A DNA stretch of 5,780 nucleotides. Origin: Acidobacteriota bacterium. Its GTDB lineage: Bacteria; Acidobacteriota; Polarisedimenticolia; J045. This document shows, in pieces, positions 1-5,780 of the stretch. The stretch covers positions 1 through 5,780 of the forward strand of contig JAMOQA010000567.1 in the NCBI GenBank assembly GCA_027064265.1. The letters are read 5' to 3'. Within the stretch, counting starts at the first letter, position 1. Each line of letters opens with the position of its first letter. Made by a program: the position numbers and the translations under genes. A model generated the notes under the pieces. It did not search any database, was not told where the DNA came from, and saw nothing but the letters and a program-made list of their open reading frames with translations.

Positions 1-1017
1 GTCACCGGGCCGGCCGACCCGCCGCCACCCGTCCCCCTCGTGGAAGGGGCGTGCACGCTGGAGCTCCGGCCCCGGAGGCGGGGACGGGTCCGGGTGGATG
101 CCGCCTGGGTCCGCTGGACCGGCCCGCTGGGGCTCGTCCGGCGCGTCCTCCGGGAGCCGGTCGGGGCGGAGGTGGACGTGCATCCCGACCTTGCCCTCGT
201 CCGCTCGGCCGCCCTGCCGTTCCTCGGGGAGCGGGACGAGCGGGCGGGTACCCGGGTGGAGCGGTACGCCGGGGAAGGGACCGAGTTCCACCAGGTGGTC
301 GAGTTCGTCCCCGGGCGGGACCCCCGGTCGATCGACTGGAAGGCCTCCGCCCGGCACCGCCGGCTCCTCAGCCGGGACTACCGGGCGGAGCGGAGCCGGC
401 AGGTGGTCCTGGCGATCGACACCGGCCGCCTGATGGCGGAGCCGGTGGCCGGGGTGCCCCGGCTGGACCACGCGATCCACGCCACCCTGCTCCTCGCGTC
501 GGTGGCGGTCGGGGCGGGCGACCGGATCGGCCTCTACGCCTTCGACGCGCGCCCCCGGGCCTGGCTCCCGCCCCGGGGCGGGAAGACGGCCCTCGGGGCG
601 ATCCGGCACCTGGCCGCCGGGCTCGAGTACACGACGGAGGAGACGAACTTCACCCTCTCCCTGACGACCCTGCTGATGCACCTCCGCCGCCGCTCCCTGG
701 TCGTCGTCTTCTCGGACTTCGTCGACACGACGACGGCGGCGCTGATGGTCGAGAACCTGCGCCGGGTGGCCGGCCGGCACGTCGTCCTGTTCGTCACCCT
801 GGCCGACCAGGAACCGGGAGAGCTCGCGCTGGTCCCGCCCCGCACTCGCGAAGATCTGCATCGCGCCCTGGTCGCCGGCGAGCTCGCGCGGGAGCGTCGC
901 CGGGTGCTCCTCGAGCTCGGCCGCCTCGGGGTGGCGACCGTCGAGGCGCCGGCGGGCACGGCGGCCCCCGCGGTCGTCCGGCGCTACCTGGAATTGAAGC
1001 GCCGGGAGGCGGTCTGA
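1..1017 (+). CDS. DUF58 domain protein (vWA-like), 5'-truncated by window edge
   Basis: The frame is open from base 1 to the TGA at 1015-1017, giving 338 visible residues. DUF58 proteins are usually about 400-450 residues with an N-terminal pair of membrane helices, so roughly 100 residues and the true start lie left of the window. The GTG at 40 falls inside conserved family sequence and is not a credible start. Visible in order: an Arg-Gly stretch followed by GPLGL (about residues 41-45; the family usually has DPLGL), then the DUF58 signature with EFHQVVEFVPGRDPRSIDW (95-113) and KASARHRRLLSRDY (114-126). The vWA-like strand AIDTGRLM follows (138-145), then GDRIGLYAFD, an ETNF segment and FSDFVD (237-242). 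The metal-site motif DxSxS is replaced by DTGRL, so metal binding may be weak or absent. In the family this domain works with MoxR-type AAA+ ATPases, possibly as an adaptor or chaperone partner at the membrane; the substrate is unknown. The stop overlaps the next start, implying coupled translation. Family assignment is firm; function is inferred. Confidence 0.93.
   Translation, partial: VTGPADPPPPVPLVEGACTLELRPRRRGRVRVDAAWVRWTGPLGLVRRVLREPVGAEVDVHPDLALVRSAALPFLGERDERAGTRVERYAGEGTEFHQVVEFVPGRDPRSIDWKASARHRRLLSRDYRAERSRQVVLAIDTGRLMAEPVAGVPRLDHAIHATLLLASVAVGAGDRIGLYAFDARPRAWLPPRGGKTALGAIRHLAAGLEYTTEETNFTLSLTTLLMHLRRRSLVVVFSDFVDTTTAALMVENLRRVAGRHVVLFVTLADQEPGELALVPPRTREDLHRALVAGELARERRRVLLELGRLGVATVEAPAGTAAPAVVRRYLELKRREAV
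1004..1009 (+). promoter_or_regulatory. Ribosome binding site for the SpoIIM-family gene
   Basis: GGGAGG ends 7 nt before the ATG at 1017-1019, close to ideal Shine-Dalgarno spacing. It lies inside the last codons of the DUF58 gene. It fixes the start of the downstream gene although the same frame stays open far upstream, to about base 51. Confidence 0.75.
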
Positions 1018-2018
1018 TGCGGGAGTACCTGCCGCGGTCGGTGCAGTTCCGCCGGGAACGGATCGACGCCTGGCTGGAGCTCGACAACCTGGTCGCCCGG
1101 GTCGAGCGCCACGGGCTGCGGGCCCTCGCCGGGGAGGAGATCCGGCGCCTGGTCTTCCTCTACCGGGCCGTGCTCTCGTCCGTCTCGGTCGCCCGCGCCA
1201 CCGTTCTCGACCGGGGTCTCGTCGCCTGGCTCGAGAGCCTGGCGGCCCGGGCCTGGGCGATCGTCCACGGCCCCACGGAGACCCTCGGGCGGGCGGCGGC
1301 CCGGCTGCTCGCCCGCCGGTTCCCCGCGCGGGTGCGGGCCCTTGCGTGGGAGCTGGCGCTGGCGGCGGCGGTCTTCGCCGCCGGGGTCGCCGCCGGCTGG
1401 GGCCTCGTCCATCACGACCCGGCGACCTTCCACGCCATCGTCCCGCCGGACCTGGCCGCGGGCCGCGGGCCCGACGCGACGACCGAGGAGCTGCGGGCGG
1501 TCCTCCGGGAGGGCTCCCGGGAGCCGGGGGGCCTCGCCCTCCTCGCCGGGGTCCTCTTCCAGCGGAACGCCCGGGTCGGGCTCCTCGCCTTCGCCGTGGG
1601 GTTCGCCGGGGGGGTGCCGACCCTCCTGGTCCTGCTCGCCAACGGGATGATCCTCGGCGCCTTCGGCGGGCTCCACGCGGACCGCGGCCTGCTCGGGGAA
1701 CTCCTCGCCTGGGTGGCGATCCACGGGACGACGGAGATCCTCGCGGTCCTGCTGTGCGGCGCGGCGGGCCTCTCCCTCGCCCGGGCGTGGCTCGCCCCGG
1801 GGCGCCTGCGCCGCCGGGACCGGCTCGCCCGCGCGGGGCGGGAGGCCGCCGCGGTGGTCCTCGGTGCCGGGGCGATGTTCCTCGTCGCGGCGCTCCTCGA
1901 GGGGTTCGCCCGGCAGCTCGTCACGAACCCCGCCGCCCGGGCCACGATCGGCGGCCTCGCCGCGGCCGGCTGGCTCGTCTTCTTCGCCCTCGCGGGCCGG
2001 GAGCGGGACGATGGCTGA
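1017..2018 (+). CDS. Stage II sporulation protein M (SpoIIM/DUF95) family membrane protein
   Basis: This is a complete 333-residue protein. The ATG overlaps the DUF58 stop (TGATG) and has a good Shine-Dalgarno; the longer open frame upstream is only the shadow of DUF58. The N-terminal soluble part (1-105) has the family's helical pattern of WLELDNLVARVE (19-30), EEIRRLVFLYR (40-50) and an Ala-Arg pair at 59-60. Likely membrane helices lie near 110-131, 188-208, 229-254, 278-295 and 308-326. Hallmarks are FQRNARV (N184), LLANGMILGAFGG (N209-G210), HGTTE (236-240) and LLEGF with E295 in a late helix. SpoIIM itself acts in peptidoglycan remodelling during engulfment in endospore formers, with SpoIID and SpoIIP. 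Members beside DUF58 and RDD genes occur widely in non-sporulating bacteria, and no sporulation gene is visible here, so I infer a general envelope role and give no symbol. It overlaps the RDD gene by 8 bp. Confidence 0.92.
   Translation: MREYLPRSVQFRRERIDAWLELDNLVARVERHGLRALAGEEIRRLVFLYRAVLSSVSVARATVLDRGLVAWLESLAARAWAIVHGPTETLGRAAARLLARRFPARVRALAWELALAAAVFAAGVAAGWGLVHHDPATFHAIVPPDLAAGRGPDATTEELRAVLREGSREPGGLALLAGVLFQRNARVGLLAFAVGFAGGVPTLLVLLANGMILGAFGGLHADRGLLGELLAWVAIHGTTEILAVLLCGAAGLSLARAWLAPGRLRRRDRLARAGREAAAVVLGAGAMFLVAALLEGFARQLVTNPAARATIGGLAAAGWLVFFALAGRERDDG
1999..2003 (+). promoter_or_regulatory. Ribosome binding site for the RDD gene
   Basis: GGGAG ends 7 nt before the ATG at 2011-2013 and lies within the last codons of the SpoIIM-family gene. 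It supports the short start; the open frame that begins at 1864 would add 49 Ser/Arg/Pro-rich residues that are only a frame shadow of the upstream gene. Confidence 0.65.
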
Positions 2019-2898
2019 GCGGGTCCGCGTCCTCGAGGTGGTGACGCCGGAGCAGGTCACCCTGGCGCTGCCCCTCGCTTCGCCGTGGACCCGGTTCCTC
2101 GCCTTCGTCCTCGACACGTTCTTCGTGCTCCTGCTGTCGGTTCCCCTCCTCGTGCTCGGCAACGCGGCGGCCGCGATGGCGCACCTCCCGGAGGGGATCG
2201 CCACGGGCGTCCTGGTTCCCCTCGCCTGGCTCCTGCGGGTCGCCTGGTTCCCCGGCTTCGAGCTGGCCCACCAGGGGCAGACCCCGGGCAAGCGCCTGCT
2301 CGACCTCCGGGTCGTGATGGCGGACGGCACGCCCCTCACCCCGGCGGCCGCGCTCGCCCGCAACCTGTCGCGGGAGGCGGAACTGTCCCTGCCTCTCGCC
2401 GCCCTCTCCGGCGCGTCCCTGTTCGCCCCGGGGACCCCCGGGCCGCTGCGCCTCGCGGCGGCCGCGTGGATGTTCCTCTTCGGCCTGCTCCCGCTCTTCC
2501 AGCGGCGGCACGCCCGGGTGGGAGACCTGCTGGCCGGGACCGCCGTCGTCCGGTCTCCCCGGGCGGAGCTGCCGGCGGAGCTGGCCGCGGAAGGGGAGGA
2601 AACCGGTCACGTCCCGTTCCGGTTCCTCCCGGCCCACCTCTCGGTCTACGGCATCCACGAGCTCCAGGTCCTCGAGGACCTGCTCCGGCGGGAGGAGCAC
2701 GGTCTCGACCCGCGGGTCGTCGAGAAGGTCTGCGAGACGATCCGCCGCAGGATCGGCTGGCCGACCGCGATCCCGCCCCGCGACCGTCTCCTGTTCCTGC
2801 GCTCGTTCTACGCCCAGCAGCGCGCCTTCCTCGAGCGCCAGGTCCTCCTCGGCCGCCGCAAGGAACGCAAGGACGCTCCCCCGGGGAACGCGCCCTGA
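2011..2898 (+). CDS. RDD family membrane protein with C-terminal soluble tail
   Basis: The 295-residue product starts at an ATG 7 nt downstream of GGGAG and inside the end of the SpoIIM-family gene, with the stop at 2896-2898. The RDD domain spans about 22-182. Family marks are PWTRFLAFVLD (25-35, giving the conserved Arg28 and Asp35 in the first helix), GQTPGKRLLDLRVV (89-102) and HARVGDLLAGTAVV (167-180, with the late conserved Asp172). Likely membrane helices are near 28-50, 63-83 and 145-163. After about residue 190 comes a hydrophilic tail of roughly 105 residues. It contains YGIHELQVLEDLLRREEH (213-230) and a basic end (GRRKERKD, 281-288). RDD proteins have been linked to ion or small-molecule transport in some bacteria. 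Beside SpoIIM and DUF58 the likelier inference is a structural membrane partner of a MoxR-type complex. It is the last gene of the + strand group in view. Family assignment is strong; role is unknown. Confidence 0.92.
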   Translation: MAERVRVLEVVTPEQVTLALPLASPWTRFLAFVLDTFFVLLLSVPLLVLGNAAAAMAHLPEGIATGVLVPLAWLLRVAWFPGFELAHQGQTPGKRLLDLRVVMADGTPLTPAAALARNLSREAELSLPLAALSGASLFAPGTPGPLRLAAAAWMFLFGLLPLFQRRHARVGDLLAGTAVVRSPRAELPAELAAEGEETGHVPFRFLPAHLSVYGIHELQVLEDLLRREEHGLDPRVVEKVCETIRRRIGWPTAIPPRDRLLFLRSFYAQQRAFLERQVLLGRRKERKDAPPGNAP

Positions 2899-2899
2899 A

Positions 2900-2948
2900 C
2901 GGCCGGCCTCACGCGCTGCGCGGGCTCTCCCCGCCGGACCGCCGGCCG
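2900..2948. other. Possible GC-rich stem between convergent genes (weak)
   Basis: CGGCCGGC at 2900-2907 is the exact reverse complement of GCCGGCCG at 2941-2948, giving an 8-bp stem around a 33-nt loop. It starts just after the RDD stop and runs into the 3' end of the RND gene. There is no T-tract on either strand and the loop is long, so it is not a standard intrinsic terminator. In DNA this rich in G and C such matches arise easily by chance. Confidence 0.2.
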
Positions 2949-5780
2949 CCACCGGTGAGGTTCTCGATCACGGCGTAGAAGAGCGGGACGAGCAGGGTCG
3001 ACATCACCGTCGCGGCGATCATGCCGCCGAAGACCGCGGTCCCGAGCGCCTGGCGCCCCGCCGCCCCCGCGCCGCTGGCGATCACCAGGGGGAACGTCCC
3101 GAGGACGAACGACAGCGACGTCATCAGGATCGGCCGGAAGCGGAGCCGGGCGGCGGAGAAGGCCGCGTCCCTCGGGGACTTCCCGGCGCGGTGCTCCTCC
3201 ATCGCGAACTCGACGATCAGGATCGCGTTCTTCGCCGCGAGGGCGACGAGCAGCACGATCCCGATCTGGGTGTAGACGTTCAGGTCCATCCGCCGGGCGG
3301 CGACGAAGGCGACGGTCCCCAGGAGGGAGACCGGGACGACCAGGATCACCGCGAGGGGAACCGTCCAGCTCTCGTACTGGGCGGCGAGGAACAGGTAGAC
3401 GAAGACGATCGCGATGAGGAAGATCCCGCCGACGCCCCCGGCCGCCCGCTCCTGGAACGACAGCCCGCTCCACGCGAAGCCGAAGCCTGGCGGCAGCACC
3501 TGGGCGGCGGTCTCCTCCATCACGTCGAGGGCCTGCCCCGACGAGACGCCGGGCGCCGCGCTGCCGCTGACCAGGGCCGCCGGGTACATGTTGAACCGCC
3601 CGAGCACCTGCGGGCCGAACGTCCGGCGCACGGTGGCGACCGAGCCGAGGGGGACCATCTTGCCGTGGATGTTGCGCACGCGGATGCGCGGCACCTGGTC
3701 GGCGAAGGCGCGGGCGTCCCCTTCCGCCTGGATCTTCACCTGGTAGCTGCGGCCGAACCGGGTGAAGTCGTTGACGTACGCCCCGCCGAGGTACGCGCCG
3801 AGGGTGCCGAAGATCTCGTCGAGGGGAACCCCGAGGCCCTTGGCCGCGTCCCGGTCAACGTCGACCAGCACCTGGGGACTGTTCGCCCGGAACGTGGTGT
3901 AGACCCCCGCGAGGTTCGACTGGCCGGAGGCCTCCTCGACCAGGGCGCGGGTGATCTCCTCGAGCATCCCCGGCGGCTGCCCTCCCTTCGCCAGGACCCG
4001 CATCTCGAACCCGCCCGAGGCGCCGAGCCCCGGGATCGAGGGGGGCACGAAGGCGGCTCCGCTCGCCCGGTTCTCCCCGGCGAGGACGGCCTGCATCCGG
4101 GCGAGGATCGAGTCGAGGTCCTGGCCCTCGGCCCCGCCACGGTCGTCGAACGACTCGAGGGAGATCCAGAACGTCGCCGCGTTGGGCTGCTTCGCCCCGT
4201 CGAGCAGGGAGTAGCCGGTGACCCCCACGCAGGCCCGGACGCCCGGGATCGCCCGGATCTCCTTCGCCAGGTCCTGGGTGACCTCGTAGGTCCGGTCGAC
4301 GGTGGCCGCGTCCGGGAGCTGCGCCGTCGCGAAGAGGTAGCCCGAGTCGTCCTCCGGCAGGAAGCCCGAGGGGAGCCGGCCGAGGCCCCAGACCGCGAGG
4401 ACTGCGAGCCCCGCGGCGACGGCGAGGGAGAGCACGGTGCGGCGCAGGATCCCGCGAACCACCGCAAGGTACCCGGACGAGGCCGCGTCGAACGCCCGGT
4501 TGAACGCCCGGAAGGGCGCCCACGGCCTGCCGCTCCTCCGCCGCAGCAGCACGCCGGAGAGCGCCGGGCTCAGGGTGAGGGCGTTGACCGACGAGATGAC
4601 GGTCGCCCCGGAGATCGTCAGGGCGAACTGGCGGAAGATGCCCCCGGTGATGCCCCCCATGAAGGCGGTCGGCACGAACACCGCGAGCAGCACGAGGGTG
4701 GTCGCGACCACCGCGCCGGCGACCTCCTCCATCGCGGCGATCGCCGCCTCCCGCGGCGCGAGCCCCTTCTCCTGGATGTTCCGGTCGGTGTTCTCGACGA
4801 CCACGATGGCGTCGTCGACGACGATGCCGATCGCCAGCACGAGGCCGAAGAGGGTGATCATGTTCACGGTGAAACCGAGGGCGGCCATGATCACGAACGT
4901 GCCGACGAGGGACACCGGGATCGCCACCGCCGGGATCACCGTCGCCCGCCAGTCCTGCAGGAAGAGCCAGATCGTCAGCACGACCAGCACGATCGCGACG
5001 AGGAGGGTGATCACCACCTCGTGGATCGAGGCCGAGATGAACTCCGTCGTGTCGAGACCGACCTCGTAGCGGACCCCTTCCGGGAACCCTTCCGCCAGCT
5101 CGTCCATCCGCTGCCGGACCGCGGCGGCCACGTCGAGGGCGTTCGCCCCGGGGAGCTGGTAGACGAGGAGCACGGCGGCGGGCCGCCCGTCGTAGCGGCT
5201 GACCACCGAGTAGTCCCGGCTGCCGACCTCGATGCGGGCGACGTCACCGAGCCGGAGGGCGCTCCCCCCCTCCCCCTGGCGGATGATGATCCGCCGGAAC
5301 TGCTCCGCGTCGGCGAGGCGTCCCTCGACGCGGACGGTGTACTCGAAGGCGGTCCCCGGCGGGGAGGGGGGCGCCCCGACCTTGCCCGCGGCCACCTGGA
5401 CGTTCTGCTCGAGGAGGGCCCGGCGGACGTCCGAGGTGGTCACCCGGTGGGCCTCCATCGCGTCCGGATCGAGCCAGATCCGCATCGAGTAGTCGCCGGC
5501 CCCGAGGAGGGCGACGTCTCCGACGCCCGGTACCCGGGCCAGCTCGTCCCGCACCCGCAGCGCGGCGTAGTTCGCGAGGAACAGGTCGTCCTTCGCCTCG
5601 TCGTCGGAGAGCAGCGCGAGGAGCATCACCACGTCGGTGCTCTGCTTGCGCGTGGTGACGCCGAGGCGCGCCGCCTCCGGCGGCAGCTTCGGCACTGCGA
5701 CGCTGACCCGGTTCTGGACCAGCACCGCCGCCTGGTCGATGTCCGTCCCCGTCTCGAACGTGATCGTGAGGGAATACGAC
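2909..5780 (-). CDS. RND multidrug efflux permease, HAE1 family (MexF/OqxB-like), 5'-truncated by window edge
   Basis: This is the inner-membrane proton-antiporter subunit of a tripartite efflux pump, which binds drugs or solvents in its periplasmic part and passes them to an outer-membrane channel. The frame runs from the right edge (first full codon at 5777-5779) to the stop at 2909-2911, with 956 visible residues. Family members have about 1030-1060, so roughly 85 N-terminal residues, including the first membrane helix, are missing. The opening TITFETGTDID aligns with the LTFEAGTD region of AcrB, so the GTG at 5723-5725 is internal. Visible, numbered from the first full codon: the first porter half (1-250), a membrane block (about 254-460) containing GIVVDDAIVVVEN with the proton-relay Asp322-Asp323 (bases 4811-4816), the second porter and docking half (about 470-775), and a last membrane block with AAKNAILIVEF, Lys850 (3230-3232). 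The form of the DD helix and the motif ending LTLSPALSG favour the MexF/OqxB branch. No truncation or frameshift is seen. Substrate range cannot be read from sequence. Confidence 0.95.
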   Translation of the reverse strand, partial: SYSLTITFETGTDIDQAAVLVQNRVSVAVPKLPPEAARLGVTTRKQSTDVVMLLALLSDDEAKDDLFLANYAALRVRDELARVPGVGDVALLGAGDYSMRIWLDPDAMEAHRVTTSDVRRALLEQNVQVAAGKVGAPPSPPGTAFEYTVRVEGRLADAEQFRRIIIRQGEGGSALRLGDVARIEVGSRDYSVVSRYDGRPAAVLLVYQLPGANALDVAAAVRQRMDELAEGFPEGVRYEVGLDTTEFISASIHEVVITLLVAIVLVVLTIWLFLQDWRATVIPAVAIPVSLVGTFVIMAALGFTVNMITLFGLVLAIGIVVDDAIVVVENTDRNIQEKGLAPREAAIAAMEEVAGAVVATTLVLLAVFVPTAFMGGITGGIFRQFALTISGATVISSVNALTLSPALSGVLLRRRSGRPWAPFRAFNRAFDAASSGYLAVVRGILRRTVLSLAVAAGLAVLAVWGLGRLPSGFLPEDDSGYLFATAQLPDAATVDRTYEVTQDLAKEIRAIPGVRACVGVTGYSLLDGAKQPNAATFWISLESFDDRGGAEGQDLDSILARMQAVLAGENRASGAAFVPPSIPGLGASGGFEMRVLAKGGQPPGMLEEITRALVEEASGQSNLAGVYTTFRANSPQVLVDVDRDAAKGLGVPLDEIFGTLGAYLGGAYVNDFTRFGRSYQVKIQAEGDARAFADQVPRIRVRNIHGKMVPLGSVATVRRTFGPQVLGRFNMYPAALVSGSAAPGVSSGQALDVMEETAAQVLPPGFGFAWSGLSFQERAAGGVGGIFLIAIVFVYLFLAAQYESWTVPLAVILVVPVSLLGTVAFVAARRMDLNVYTQIGIVLLVALAAKNAILIVEFAMEEHRAGKSPRDAAFSAARLRFRPILMTSLSFVLGTFPLVIASGAGAAGRQALGTAVFGGMIAATVMSTLLVPLFYAVIENLTGGGRRSGGESPRSA

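Noticed and set aside
40..42. GTG at 40 as the DUF58 start
   Set aside because: The frame is open to base 1 and the expected N-terminal membrane helices are absent, so the true start is left of the window.
51..1016. Upstream in-frame extension of the SpoIIM-family gene
   Set aside because: The extension translates to Pro/Arg/Gly-rich shadow of the DUF58 gene. The ATG at 1017 has a well-spaced Shine-Dalgarno and the known family N-terminus begins there.
984..2363. 459-residue open frame on the minus strand across the SpoIIM and RDD genes
   Set aside because: Its translation is Pro/Gly/Glu/Arg-rich low-complexity sequence with no recognisable motif, and it lies antisense to two genes with clear family signatures. 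Long antisense open frames are expected in DNA this rich in G and C.
2912..2922. Short palindrome CGCGCTGCGCG
   Set aside because: It gives only a 4-bp stem with a 3-nt loop inside the RND coding end and is the sort of match expected by chance at this base composition.
1921..2952. 343-residue open frame on the minus strand opposite the RDD gene
   Set aside because: It is rich in Arg, Gly, Glu and Pro with no domain pattern, and is antisense to a well-supported RDD gene.
2808..3473. 221-residue minus-strand open frame overlapping the RND 3' end in another frame
   Set aside because: It is Arg/Pro/Gly-rich and uses an alternative frame of the permease gene; the permease frame carries the conserved KNAILIVEF motif.
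4437..5069. 210-residue open frame on the plus strand opposite the RND gene
   Set aside because: It is Ser/Thr/Arg/Ala-rich shadow sequence antisense to the most conserved membrane block of the permease, without its own motif or ribosome binding site that I can see.
5723..5725. GTG (minus strand) as the RND permease start
   Set aside because: Residues encoded upstream of it (TITFETGTDID) match the conserved porter region of HAE1 permeases, so the codon is internal.

Overview
The window is GC-rich DNA (clearly above two thirds G+C by eye, with third codon positions almost always G or C) and is fully occupied by four protein genes. It looks like a chromosomal piece from a high-GC bacterium with a Gram-negative type envelope, because it carries an HAE1-type RND efflux permease, which works across two membranes. 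Acidobacteriota, Myxococcota and related high-GC lineages would fit the gene set, but I cannot fix the taxon from this window.

Left half (1-2898, + strand): three co-directional genes with overlapping ends. They are the 3' part of a DUF58 (von Willebrand A-like) gene, a complete SpoIIM-family (DUF95) membrane protein gene and a complete RDD-family membrane protein gene. The DUF58 stop overlaps the SpoIIM start as TGATG, and the SpoIIM gene overlaps the RDD gene by 8 bp. Both downstream starts have a Shine-Dalgarno sequence 7 nt upstream. This is the membrane part of the widespread MoxR-associated cluster (MoxR AAA+ ATPase, DUF58, SpoIIM, RDD), whose exact cellular role is not settled. A MoxR ATPase gene would be expected left of the window.

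Right half (2909-5780, - strand): one long gene for an RND multidrug efflux inner-membrane permease of the HAE1 family, most like the MexF/OqxB branch. Its start and first ~85 residues lie beyond the right edge, where a periplasmic adaptor (membrane fusion) gene would be expected further upstream. The proton-relay Asp-Asp pair and Lys are intact. This gene converges on the RDD gene with only 10 bp between the two stop codons.

No RNA gene, mobile element, CRISPR array, phage gene or convincing promoter is visible, and no stretch over 10 bp lacks a gene. I found no undescribed system here. The points most worth a second look are the conserved-looking soluble tail of the RDD protein, the altered metal-site motif of the DUF58 protein, and the poorly understood MoxR-type module itself.
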